From contig CAMDVY010000020.1 of NCBI GenBank assembly GCA_945878745.1, positions 1 to 14,220 of the forward strand: a stretch of 14,220 nucleotides of DNA, read 5' to 3'. The notes under the pieces are model-generated. The model was given only the letters and a program-made list of their open reading frames with translations. It was not told where the DNA came from and ran no database searches. Of the stretch, positions 1-6,217 are shown one piece after another; within the stretch, counting starts at the first letter, position 1; each line of letters opens with the position of its first letter. The stretch comes from Klebsiella pneumoniae (GTDB taxonomy: Bacteria; Pseudomonadota; Gammaproteobacteria; Pseudomonadales; Azotimanducaceae). The translations under genes and the position numbers were made by a program.

Positions 1-1077
1 ATGCAATGGAGACCACGGACTGCGTTCTTCCCACTCAGCAAAACACATGGTGATCTTCATCGGGCTGCCAAGCGTTGATCGTTCTGTCCCGCCCGGCTTC
101 GCACCGCCAATGTTTCTCACCAGCAGCCGCACTGCTCGACCAATCGTGGCATTGGCTCGATTGCCCTGCCCCAGTGCGCCGAGCTTCATGTTCATCCCGA
201 TGCGATGTCGAATTGGCCCATTGACGACCAGGACGGGGCTGGCGCCCATGGTGGTCGCCATCACCCCATGGATGTTGTATTCATCCGTACAAATCGCTTC
301 AACGGCGGCCAGCACCACCGGCAGATATTCTGGCTTGCAACCTGCCATGACGGCGTTGATTGCAACTTTTTCCACGGTCGCTGCGCCCATGTTCGGAGGC
401 ACCACTGCGACAACCTCCTGCGGGTCACGAGTGGTACCAGCCAGCATTCGGATCACCCGCTCAGGAGTGGGTGGCACCAGCGGCAAACCATCGCTGAAAC
501 CCTGGTCGAACATGAATTCGAATTCATCATCGAATTGACCCACTTCGATCTTGCGCGCACGCAATGGGCTGTTTTCTGCCTCCGCGCGCAATCGATCTGC
601 GATGACAGGGTCTGCAGACATCGACCCACAACCTGGCCGCCATGCGGGCATGGTCGACCATTGTACCGGCGGTGGTGCGGCACCCAGTTCGCTTGCAAGG
701 TCTTCTACCAGAGCCTGCCATTCAGCTCGCACGAAACCGACCAACTGGATTTTTTCGCGCCCTTCACCATCCGCATGGATCAACGTCGGAACGGTTTCGA
801 TGTCGTAGGCAAAGGACACTTTCAGCGTGCTGTCATCCAGCAGTGGTAAACCAAACTCGGCCGTCAACAGTCGATTGCCATCACGATGCTGACCGATCAC
901 ATGGATGTCGATGGCGTCGCTGAACGCTGCGTGCAGCGCCACGAGCACCGGCATGACCTCACGGCAGGTCGGACAGTCCTCTTTGACAAACGCGAGCAGC
1001 GACGGCTTTCGGCCAGGGAAGGAGACAGACTGATCGGCGTCCGTCACGGGGAGAGCAAATGGGGTGAGTGTGCGCAT
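1..1077 (-). CDS. Thioredoxin-like domain fused to a conserved domain of unknown function (3' end off the window)
   Basis: Reading from ATG at 1077 down to base 1 gives 359 codons without a stop, so the C-terminus is missing at the left edge. Residues 1-135 look like a thioredoxin fold: C35-P-T-C38 sits after a hydrophobic strand (LLAFVKEDCPTC), and VP near residue 97 fits the cis-proline loop. A linker carries a conserved-looking RPGCGSM (Cys150). From about residue 190 comes a second domain beginning FSDGLPLVPPTPERV, with EKVAINAVMAGCKPEYLPVV, VNGPIR, NRANATIGRA and NIGGAKPG. From memory, this C-terminal domain belongs to an uncharacterised family often encoded beside UGSC-type (seleno)proteins; I could not check that. 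The fusion suggests a redox partner for the second domain, which is inference. No signal peptide is visible, so it is probably cytoplasmic. The start is the first ATG after the divergent intergenic region. I am sure of the gene and the CPTC domain, not of the function. Confidence 0.85.
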   Translation of the reverse strand, partial: MRTLTPFALPVTDADQSVSFPGRKPSLLAFVKEDCPTCREVMPVLVALHAAFSDAIDIHVIGQHRDGNRLLTAEFGLPLLDDSTLKVSFAYDIETVPTLIHADGEGREKIQLVGFVRAEWQALVEDLASELGAAPPPVQWSTMPAWRPGCGSMSADPVIADRLRAEAENSPLRARKIEVGQFDDEFEFMFDQGFSDGLPLVPPTPERVIRMLAGTTRDPQEVVAVVPPNMGAATVEKVAINAVMAGCKPEYLPVVLAAVEAICTDEYNIHGVMATTMGASPVLVVNGPIRHRIGMNMKLGALGQGNRANATIGRAVRLLVRNIGGAKPGGTERSTLGSPMKITMCFAEWEERSPWSPLH

Positions 1078-1118
1078 GCCCGGAGTTTACACATTGCGGC
1101 CAGCCGTTGGCTGCAGTT

Positions 1119-1148
1119 TTGCTTCGGATCGCCATCCTTTGGTATGGT
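1119..1148 (+). promoter_or_regulatory. Possible sigma-70 promoter for the FHA-like gene
   Basis: TTGCTT (1119-1124) and TATGGT (1143-1148) are 18 bases apart, in the 118-base gap between two divergent genes. Initiation near 1155 would give a leader of about 40 bases before the ATG at 1196. The match is moderate, and such pairs occur by chance. No clear promoter was picked out for the minus-strand gene, although it must also start from this gap. Confidence 0.3.
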
Positions 1149-1195
1149 GGAGCCGGGGAAGAGAACACACCATCACGGCTTGCAGACTGTGATGG

Positions 1196-2368
1196 ATGAT
1201 GACCATAACGCAGCGATACAGCAGCGAGAACGATCAGGTGCAGCAGGTAAAACGCGAGCCACCAATCCAACGGAACTCAGAGGAGCCGAAAAGCCCCCAA
1301 TGGTTTCTCATCTCTGAAGACCACAGTCTGTCCTTGCGCCTCGTCTCCGGCGCGGTCCTCTGCGAAGGTGACGATGGTGAGCTGGTGGTCTCCGCGCAGG
1401 ATGCCGCACACGCCGCCCGCTTCGATATCATCGAAGACGAGCTCTGGCTATCGTGCGTGTCCGGCAAGGTCAGGGCTGATGGCCAACTGATCGCACATCA
1501 TCGACGGGTCGAATCGGGTGCGCAGTTGCAGATCGGCATTACCCGCTATTTTGTCGCCGATGCCATCAATGAAGTCATGCCAGAGATACCGGTCTTGCAG
1601 AATCGACTGGATGCGACGGATACCCGATTGCCAAAACCGGGCGGCCGTCATTTCCCGGTGTTCTACGAGGGTCCGCTCGAGATCGAAGAGATCATCATTT
1701 CGGAAGCCGTCAGCCTGGATGCAATGAGCGACGACGCCACATCTCGACCAACGGAGCCGATACAACCCAACCCACCGCTTTCAACCAGTGAACTTCGTTC
1801 GACCCCGCCAACACCCGCGCGTTCGACAGGGATCGGCAGAAATCGGCTGCTGACGGCTCCTGCAATCATCGGCCTGGGCGCAGCCCTCGTTTATGCCAGT
1901 TATCAGGTTGTCACGCATGACCCATTGAGCAATCTGGTCGCCGGATCCACGCTCACAACCCCGGCTCAAGCGCTGAAGCAAGCCGACAACTCTCAACACG
2001 CCAGCCCAACGAATTCAGGGCCGCCGAATGAGGTGAACGATTCCATTCAGACGGAGTTTGCGCACCTCGCTTGGGTGGACGACATTTCAGTCGCCCACCA
2101 CGAGCGGATCCTGACCCTCATGAAGACACTGGGTCCACGCGCGCTGGAACCCGAGAACCGTGCCGCACTCGAGCGCTATACAGAGCGGCTGCTGGAGATC
2201 AACGATCCCGATCAACTGGAGCTGCTGGTGCTGTCGTTCGGTCGCGCCGTGAGCAACCAGCCCGAGTGGCGAGATCTGCTGGCTCGCCTCGAGACGCGTG
2301 TGATCGATTTGTCGAAGATCGCCGTGATCGAAAAAAAACCAGAGCAGAACGAGCTGACTAACTCGTAA
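1196..2368 (+). CDS. Single-pass membrane protein with degenerate FHA-like domain, function unknown
   Basis: This 390-residue protein is not one I recognise. Residues 45-122 resemble a forkhead-associated fold: short beta strands, an AHAARFDI stretch where FHA domains have their Ser/His region, then GKVRADGQLI and a 'SGAQLQIGITRYFV' ending like the usual G-D-x-I-x-I-G strand. The classical phosphothreonine-binding Arg and Ser are not obvious, so phosphopeptide binding is doubtful. Residues 123-215 are a Pro/Ser/Thr-rich linker. One hydrophobic helix spans about 219-240, and the remaining 150 residues are mostly helical and probably periplasmic. FHA-linker-TM-periplasmic order recalls type III secretion ring proteins (YscD type), but no secretion gene is nearby. 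An in-frame TGA at 1190 fixes the start at 1196 or 1199. The ribosome site is weak (GGGGAAGAG lies about 30 bases upstream). Confidence 0.8.
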   Translation: MMTITQRYSSENDQVQQVKREPPIQRNSEEPKSPQWFLISEDHSLSLRLVSGAVLCEGDDGELVVSAQDAAHAARFDIIEDELWLSCVSGKVRADGQLIAHHRRVESGAQLQIGITRYFVADAINEVMPEIPVLQNRLDATDTRLPKPGGRHFPVFYEGPLEIEEIIISEAVSLDAMSDDATSRPTEPIQPNPPLSTSELRSTPPTPARSTGIGRNRLLTAPAIIGLGAALVYASYQVVTHDPLSNLVAGSTLTTPAQALKQADNSQHASPTNSGPPNEVNDSIQTEFAHLAWVDDISVAHHERILTLMKTLGPRALEPENRAALERYTERLLEINDPDQLELLVLSFGRAVSNQPEWRDLLARLETRVIDLSKIAVIEKKPEQNELTNS

Positions 2369-2486
2369 GTCGCTGACTCAAAGCAGATTTTTCGTCCCGT
2401 CCAGAGTGACACACGTCTCCGTTCAACCCTCGCAGGGCAAACTAGTGCTGGACTTTCATACAGCTGCGGCTAGAATCCTCCCCGCT

Positions 2487-2627
2487 ATGAAACGATACAT
2501 GCAACATTTCTGGTCCAACTGCCACCGAGCCAACTGCCACCAGGCAAATTTCGGCACGGCGGTATTGGCGCTAGTGGCGCTGCCGACCGCGATTAAATCC
2601 GCGGATGCCGTGCGAACCCCAGAGTAA
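2487..2627 (+). CDS. Doubtful small ORF with an NCHxA repeat and a hydrophobic stretch
   Basis: ATG at 2487 opens a 46-residue frame (MKRYMQHFW...) ending in TAA at 2625; a GTG at 2406 could extend it to 73 residues. It contains NCHRANCHQA, a five-residue repeat encoded by a 15-base DNA repeat, then a hydrophobic stretch (FGTAVLALVALPTAIKSADA) that looks like a signal-peptide core with an Ala-x-Ala-like end. If cleaved there, almost nothing would remain. No ribosome binding site stands out upstream. It may be a leader peptide, a decayed remnant of a secreted protein, or simply not a gene. Confidence 0.22.
   Translation: MKRYMQHFWSNCHRANCHQANFGTAVLALVALPTAIKSADAVRTPE
2515..2541 (+). repeat. 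Two-copy direct repeat CCAACTGCCACC, period 15
   Basis: CCAACTGCCACC occurs at 2515-2526 and again at 2530-2541, an exact 12-base match at 15-base spacing. In the doubtful small ORF it encodes NCHRA-NCHQA. The period is a multiple of three, which would keep a reading frame intact. Confidence 0.85.
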
Positions 2628-2638
2628 GTCGTTGCATC

Positions 2639-2727
2639 GTTGTCTCCCGGTGTAGCGCCGGTGAGATGACTCCCCCCCCCTCCCCCGAATCTGTCACCAG
2701 CGTTCACCGGGCATAGCGCCAACCGGT
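2639..2727 (+). promoter_or_regulatory. Hairpin-rich leader upstream of the small membrane protein gene
   Basis: The first hairpin (2639-2670) pairs GTTGTCTC with GAGATGAC (two G-U pairs) and CCGG with CCGG, with one bulged T and a seven-base loop TGTAGCG. The second (2706-2727) pairs ACCGG with CCGGT around GCATAGCGCCAA. TAGCGCC occurs in both, at 2653-2659 and 2714-2720: at the first it spans the loop and closing stem, at the second it lies in the loop. A weaker GGCC-TTCA-GGCC hairpin follows at 2748-2759, and the next gene starts at 2788 with a strong ribosome binding site. The first hairpin is followed by C rather than T residues, so it is not a standard terminator. A structured leader or paired protein-binding sites are both possible. 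I do not recognise a known riboswitch class. Confidence 0.4.
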
Positions 2728-2787
2728 TGTCATGCACAGCCATTTTCGGCCTTCAGGCCAGACGGTAACTTTGGAAGGAGACCCGTA

Positions 2788-3021
2788 ATGGAATGGGTAT
2801 TTGCTTTAATCGCCACCACACTCGCAGTGGGCTATGCAGTATTGCTTGGTCGTGGCATCGAACGTCGTCAGCGCTGGGCGCTGGAAATAGCACGTGCCAT
2901 GGGTGGTCTGGATGCATGCGCTGCAGAGCGCCTGTTTCGCGATCAGTCTGTGGTTCATGCCGCTGCAGAGGCTGTGGACGAGCCGTCCACAACCTCTGTG
3001 GTTGATCGGCTAGCCGCCTGA
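2788..3021 (+). CDS. Small membrane-anchored protein, 77 residues, function unknown
   Basis: ATG at 2788 is preceded by AAGGAG (2775-2780) with seven bases of spacing, a strong ribosome binding site that supports both the gene and the start. Residues 4-20 form one hydrophobic helix (VFALIATTLAVGYAVLL), followed at once by basic GRGIERRQR, which puts the C-terminus in the cytoplasm by the positive-inside rule. Residues 29-64 are probably helical (RWALEIARAMGG, AAERLFRDQSVVHAAAEAV), with a short polar tail. No catalytic motif or known family is visible. It follows a hairpin-rich leader and stands alone, with 207 bases before the transporter start. It could be a small regulatory or scaffolding membrane protein, but the sequence does not show a role. 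Confidence 0.7.
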   Translation: MEWVFALIATTLAVGYAVLLGRGIERRQRWALEIARAMGGLDACAAERLFRDQSVVHAAAEAVDEPSTTSVVDRLAA

Positions 3022-3082
3022 ATGGTCAATCGGAAGGTCACCCAATGACCCATCCAGTTGATCCTCTTCTGACGTCGCGAAC

Positions 3083-3125
3083 GATGTTGCTGGTCTGATC
3101 TTAACCAGGTCGCCCCAGCAACATC
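3083..3125. repeat. Perfect 11-bp inverted repeat with a 21-base spacer
   Basis: GATGTTGCTGG (3083-3093) is the exact reverse complement of CCAGCAACATC (3115-3125). Within it, CTGGT (3090-3094) can instead pair with ACCAG (3104-3108), giving a competing shorter hairpin. No T-run follows on the plus strand, so a simple intrinsic terminator is unlikely. It lies in the gap between the small membrane gene and the MFS gene, and may be a transcript-end hairpin, an attenuator or an operator. Confidence 0.7.
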
Positions 3126-3152
3126 CCTCTTGCCGCCAGTCCGCGCCCGGGC

Positions 3153-3179
3153 TTCGTCTGCACTCGTAAATCGTATATA
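3153..3179 (+). promoter_or_regulatory. Weak promoter candidate for the MFS gene
   Basis: TATATA at 3174-3179 is a fair -10 element in an otherwise GC-rich gap, about 50 bases before the ATG at 3229. The only -35-like sequence upstream, TTCGTC at 3153-3158, is poor and only 15 bases away. Any activity would probably need an activator. Confidence 0.22.
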
Positions 3180-3209
3180 GCCCTGAACAGCTCGCATCGG
3201 TAGGATGCC

Positions 3210-3226
3210 GTCCTCGCCGGGAGGAC
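3210..3226 (+). promoter_or_regulatory. Hairpin enclosing the ribosome binding site of the MFS gene
   Basis: GTCCTC (3210-3215) pairs perfectly with GAGGAC (3221-3226) around a five-base loop GCCGG. The right arm and the end of the loop contain GGGAGGA, the ribosome binding site for ATG 3229. In the folded mRNA the site would be occluded. The same 17 bases could also be a DNA palindrome. Confidence 0.45.
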
Positions 3227-3228
3227 AC

Positions 3229-4515
3229 ATGCTCAATCAGGACCAGCAGTCACCAACATTGTTCAGCGCAGCTACTCGCAGATACGTGCTGAGTATTCTT
3301 GTCGTTGTCTACACGTTCAATTTCATCGACAGACAGATCCTCTCGATTCTGCTTGAGCCCATCAAGAACGAGTTGCAGGTCAGCGACACCGCGTTGGGTG
3401 CCTTGTCGGGTTTTGCATTCGCACTGTTTTATGCAACGCTCGGTATCCCTATCGCGCGGTTGGCTGATCGAAGCAGTCGTCGGAGCCTTATAGCAGTCGC
3501 CCTGGCCATCTGGAGCGGCATGACCGCACTCTCAGGGATCGCGCAAAACTACTGGCAGTTGCTTGCAGCCCGAATTGGCGTCGCCGTAGGTGAAGCCGGG
3601 TGCAGTCCTCCAGCCCACTCGTTGATCGCTGACTACTACCCCGCCCACCAACGCGCGACCGCCCTCGGGATCTACTCTCTGGGGATTCCTTTCGGCATTC
3701 TCTTCGGCTTTATTGCGGGTGGGTGGATTGAACAGTTCTTTGGCTGGCGGGTCGCGTTCTTCGTCGTTGGACTCCCCGGGTTGGCACTAGCCGTCATTTT
3801 CTGGCTGACCGTCCGGGAACCACCCAGGGGTCTCGCTGAAGGACGTGTCGTTTCAGCAGAACAGCCTTCGGTTAAGGAGGCCTTCAACTATCTGTGGAAG
3901 AAAAAGTCCTTCCGCCATCTGGCAACGGGCGGCGCCCTTACGGCATTTGTCGGCTACGGGCTAACCACGTGGGCACCCTCCTTTCTGAGTCGTTCGCACG
4001 AGATGTCCTCTGGAGAGATTGGCACCTGGCTCGGTCTGATCCTTGGCATCCCCGGTGGCATCGGGATCGTTCTCGGCGGTGTTCTGGCTGACAGGTTCGG
4101 TAGTCGTGACACGCGATGGTATCTGTGGATCGTCACCGTCGCCCTGGTCTTGTCCACGCCATTTTCTCTGGCCGTGTTCCTTTCCCCGACTGCCACGGGA
4201 GCGCTGCTCTTCCTGATGCTGCCGGTACTGCTGGGCAACTTCTATCAGGCAACCACCTTTTCCCAGACCCAGGGTTTGGTCCCGCTGGGTATGCGCGCCG
4301 TGGCGGCGGCTGTGCTCCTGTTCATCATCAACATCATCGGTCTTGGTCTGGGTCCTCAGGCAGTGGGCATCGTCAGCGATCTTCTCAAACCGGAATATGG
4401 CGACGACTCGATTCGATATTCCCTCATGATCTTTTCACTGGTCAATTTGTGGAGTGCCTGGCACTACTACCTCGCCGGCAAGTACCTGAAGGACGAACTC
4501 ATCACCAGCGGTTAA
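3229..4515 (+). CDS. Spinster-type MFS transporter
   Basis: This inner-membrane protein of 428 residues has about 12 transmembrane helices. The opening FNFIDRQILSILLEPIKNEL and the loop GIPIARLADRSSRRS (major facilitator motif A, about residues 72-86) are typical of the spinster-like MFS branch. GVAVGEAGCSPPAHSLIADYY and GIYSLGIPFGILFG in TM4-TM5 also fit. Family members move small organic solutes with protons; the substrate cannot be read here. In environmental proteobacteria these transporters often sit near Rieske oxygenase and SDR genes, and both occur further along this window. ATG 3229 is chosen because GGAGG (3220-3224) lies four bases upstream; ATG 3205 would add eight residues but lacks a good site. 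The gene ends 42 bases before the TetR operator and shows no clear terminator. Confidence 0.92.
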   Translation: MLNQDQQSPTLFSAATRRYVLSILVVVYTFNFIDRQILSILLEPIKNELQVSDTALGALSGFAFALFYATLGIPIARLADRSSRRSLIAVALAIWSGMTALSGIAQNYWQLLAARIGVAVGEAGCSPPAHSLIADYYPAHQRATALGIYSLGIPFGILFGFIAGGWIEQFFGWRVAFFVVGLPGLALAVIFWLTVREPPRGLAEGRVVSAEQPSVKEAFNYLWKKKSFRHLATGGALTAFVGYGLTTWAPSFLSRSHEMSSGEIGTWLGLILGIPGGIGIVLGGVLADRFGSRDTRWYLWIVTVALVLSTPFSLAVFLSPTATGALLFLMLPVLLGNFYQATTFSQTQGLVPLGMRAVAAAVLLFIINIIGLGLGPQAVGIVSDLLKPEYGDDSIRYSLMIFSLVNLWSAWHYYLAGKYLKDELITSG

Positions 4516-4557
4516 TCGAGCGTCGGCAGAGGTTTGTCGAGACTGTGAGTAAAGCCT

Positions 4558-4589
4558 CGTCACTGTACCGTCTGGATGGTACAGTGACG
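4558..4589. promoter_or_regulatory. Palindromic operator of the TetR repressor
   Basis: CGTCACTGTACC (4558-4569) and GGTACAGTGACG (4578-4589) are perfect 12-base inverted arms. The centre continues the symmetry (TC/GA) apart from one mismatched pair, so nearly all 32 bases are palindromic. The core TACCGTCTGGATGGTA resembles operators bound by many TetR/AcrR repressors. It ends two bases before the repressor start codon, as expected for autoregulation of the tetR-adaptor-pump operon. A terminator is unlikely because no T-run follows. Confidence 0.85.
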
Positions 4590-4591
4590 AT

Positions 4592-5140
4592 ATGAACGGC
4601 CCGACCACGACACGCCAGAAGATCCTTGAAACCGCGGTCAGCATCGTTGACACCAAGGGCGCCGCTCATCTGACGATCGATGCCGTCGCTGCTGCAGCTG
4701 GCCTGTCCAAGGGCGGTGTGCTGTATCACTTCCCCTCCAAACGCGCGCTACTTGAAGCGATGCTTGTGCTTTTGATGGAGACCTCGGCAGAGCGGATCCA
4801 GAAACTGCGCGAAGAGCCGCAGGCTCAGTTACAGCCGACACTCGGACCGATGATCCAGGCAGAGCAGGAACAACAACCAAAACAGCGCGCCATGGCGCTG
4901 GCCATACTTGCCGCAGGCGCTGAAGATCCGACTCTCCTCAATCCGGCGAAAGCGTTCATCGCTGATCGCTTCCGCGAAGCAGGCAGTCACACATCGGACC
5001 CACAACTGGCCCATATCCTGCTGTTGGCTGCGGAAGGTCTGCGATTCCTCGACATGCTGAATCTGATTCCCGAGGAGATCGCCAATCGAGAAGATTTTTT
5101 TGACCGGCTGTTACAACTGGCCCGGAAACTGCCGCGATGA
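4592..5140 (+). CDS. TetR/AcrR-family transcriptional repressor of the efflux operon
   Basis: This 182-residue protein has a classical TetR N-terminus: RQKILETAVSIVDTKG (helix 1), then LTIDAVAAAAGLSKGGVLYHFPSK (about 27-50), the helix-turn-helix ending in the family's Y-H-F-x-S-K signature. The C-terminal half is an all-helical ligand and dimer domain without an obvious ligand signature. It probably represses itself and the two downstream genes by binding the palindrome just upstream, with a pump substrate or related molecule as inducer (inference). The stop overlaps the adaptor start as ATGA (5137-5140), pointing to translational coupling. No Shine-Dalgarno sequence precedes ATG 4592, because the palindrome occupies that space; a leaderless mRNA or weak initiation is possible. 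Confidence 0.93.
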   Translation: MNGPTTTRQKILETAVSIVDTKGAAHLTIDAVAAAAGLSKGGVLYHFPSKRALLEAMLVLLMETSAERIQKLREEPQAQLQPTLGPMIQAEQEQQPKQRAMALAILAAGAEDPTLLNPAKAFIADRFREAGSHTSDPQLAHILLLAAEGLRFLDMLNLIPEEIANREDFFDRLLQLARKLPR

Positions 5141-6204
5141 TCGTTCGCCGCCCGTGTCTGATGCTGATGCTGCTGATGTTCCTCACGAGTCTCTCGGGAT
5201 GTTCGCAGGAAGCGCCTCCGGAAATCGTGGACCAATCGGTCAGACCGGCACATGTCCTGCAGATCGCCACGTCGGTCGGCGAGCGCGCCTATGAGTTTGT
5301 TGGTCGAGTCGAAGCCGCACAGTCGATCGACCTGAAGTTCGAAGTGGGCGGCAGGATCACTCACCTCGTTGCACGCGAGGGTGAAACGATCCAGACCGGC
5401 ACGCTGGTCGCTGCCCTTGATCCACGAGAATTCGATCTGGCGGTACGCGAGGCCCAGGTGCAGAAACAACTCGCAGTACAGGATCTCGAGCGCAAGCGCG
5501 CACTGTTGACCAAGCGTGTCATATCACAGTCCATTGTGGACGATGCAAAGGCACTGTTTGATCTGCGCCAGGTGCATCTGGAACAAGCACGCAAACGGTT
5601 GACAGAGACGGAGATCCACGCGCCTTTCGATGCCTACGTCGTGCAGCGTTTCGTCGACAACGCCGTCGTGGTTCAACCTGGAGATCCCGTCGCACGGTTG
5701 TCAGATCTTGGCGAGCTCGTGATTGCCGTGAGTATTCCCGAACAGCTGTTCGCCACCGTCAAGACAGCCGACGTCCACTCGATCACCGCCACCTTTCCCT
5801 TCATTCCCAACGAAGAGTTTCCGCTGCAGTATCGAGAAAACCGGGGTGAAGCGGATGCAGTTGCGCAAACGTACGACGTGACGCTGACCATGCCGCCACC
5901 CAAGGAATGGAACATTCTGCCGGGTATGACCGCGACCGTGCGTCTGGTGCTGGAAGGGACAACGACTGCCAGCCAGATCCTCGTGCCTGACACGGCAGTG
6001 ACCAGCACTGCCGATGGCGTCACCGCGGTCTGGGTATTCGACCCGGAGACTGAACTCGTCGCGCAGCGCCTGGTACTCGTCGTCCCGCAGGCGGCCGGGC
6101 AATACCAGGTGATGAGCGGTCTCTCCGATGGCGAGTGGATTATCGCCATGGGTGCACACCAGCTGCAGCCGGGTATGCGTGTCAAACCACTACGCAAGCC
6201 CTGA
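5137..6204 (+). CDS. RND efflux periplasmic adaptor lipoprotein (membrane fusion protein)
   Basis: This 355-residue protein links an RND pump to an outer-membrane channel. The N-terminus is a lipoprotein signal with lipobox L-S-G-C22; serine at +2 suggests outer-membrane sorting under the usual Lol rule, although adaptors of this kind usually sit on the inner membrane. The first lipoyl half is at about 60-95 (SIDLKFEVGGRITHLVAREG, then LDPREFD). A rather short helical hairpin follows at 98-156, then the second lipoyl half (IHAPFDAYVVQRFVDN to RLSDLG, 160-192), a beta-barrel domain, and a membrane-proximal domain from about 285 (ILVPDTAV...). It overlaps tetR by four bases and precedes the pump by 13 bases, so all three genes form one operon. 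Confidence 0.93.
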   Translation: MIVRRPCLMLMLLMFLTSLSGCSQEAPPEIVDQSVRPAHVLQIATSVGERAYEFVGRVEAAQSIDLKFEVGGRITHLVAREGETIQTGTLVAALDPREFDLAVREAQVQKQLAVQDLERKRALLTKRVISQSIVDDAKALFDLRQVHLEQARKRLTETEIHAPFDAYVVQRFVDNAVVVQPGDPVARLSDLGELVIAVSIPEQLFATVKTADVHSITATFPFIPNEEFPLQYRENRGEADAVAQTYDVTLTMPPPKEWNILPGMTATVRLVLEGTTTASQILVPDTAVTSTADGVTAVWVFDPETELVAQRLVLVVPQAAGQYQVMSGLSDGEWIIAMGAHQLQPGMRVKPLRKP

Positions 6205-6217
6205 TTCAATCTACAAC

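Larger units (their letters stand above)
2369..2787. other. 419-base region with no secure gene
   Basis: Between the FHA-like gene and the small membrane gene there is no convincing long gene on either strand. The stretch holds a doubtful 46-codon ORF (2487-2627) with a short tandem repeat, a cytosine-rich tract (2672-2686) and three potential hairpins (2639-2670, 2706-2727, 2748-2759), followed by a strong ribosome binding site at 2775-2780. A 95-codon frame on the minus strand (2456-2743) has no family resemblance and was not called. Confidence 0.6.

Noticed and set aside
205..849. Plus-strand open frame of 214 codons
   Set aside because: It is antisense to the thioredoxin-fusion gene, whose motifs are unmistakable. 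The plus frame is His/Arg/Cys-rich with no family resemblance.
1196..2368. Type III secretion ring protein (YscD/HrpQ type)
   Set aside because: The domain order is similar, but there is no secretion gene in the window and no specific motif. Kept as unknown.
2515..2541. Possible CRISPR-like repeat
   Set aside because: Only two 12-base copies with a three-base gap; there is no array and no cas genes.
2456..2743. Minus-strand frame of 95 codons across the 2369-2787 region
   Set aside because: It has no ribosome site and low-complexity glycine from the C-rich tract, and it covers the plus-strand hairpins. Nothing supports translation.
4558..4589. Intrinsic terminator for the MFS gene
   Set aside because: The stem is strong but no T-run follows on the plus strand, and it abuts a tetR start codon. 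An operator explains it better.
6128..6217. Upstream in-frame start for the RND pump
   Set aside because: The extra 30 residues overlap the adaptor gene, are unlike RND N-termini, and precede the standard MGNIATFSIDRP start.
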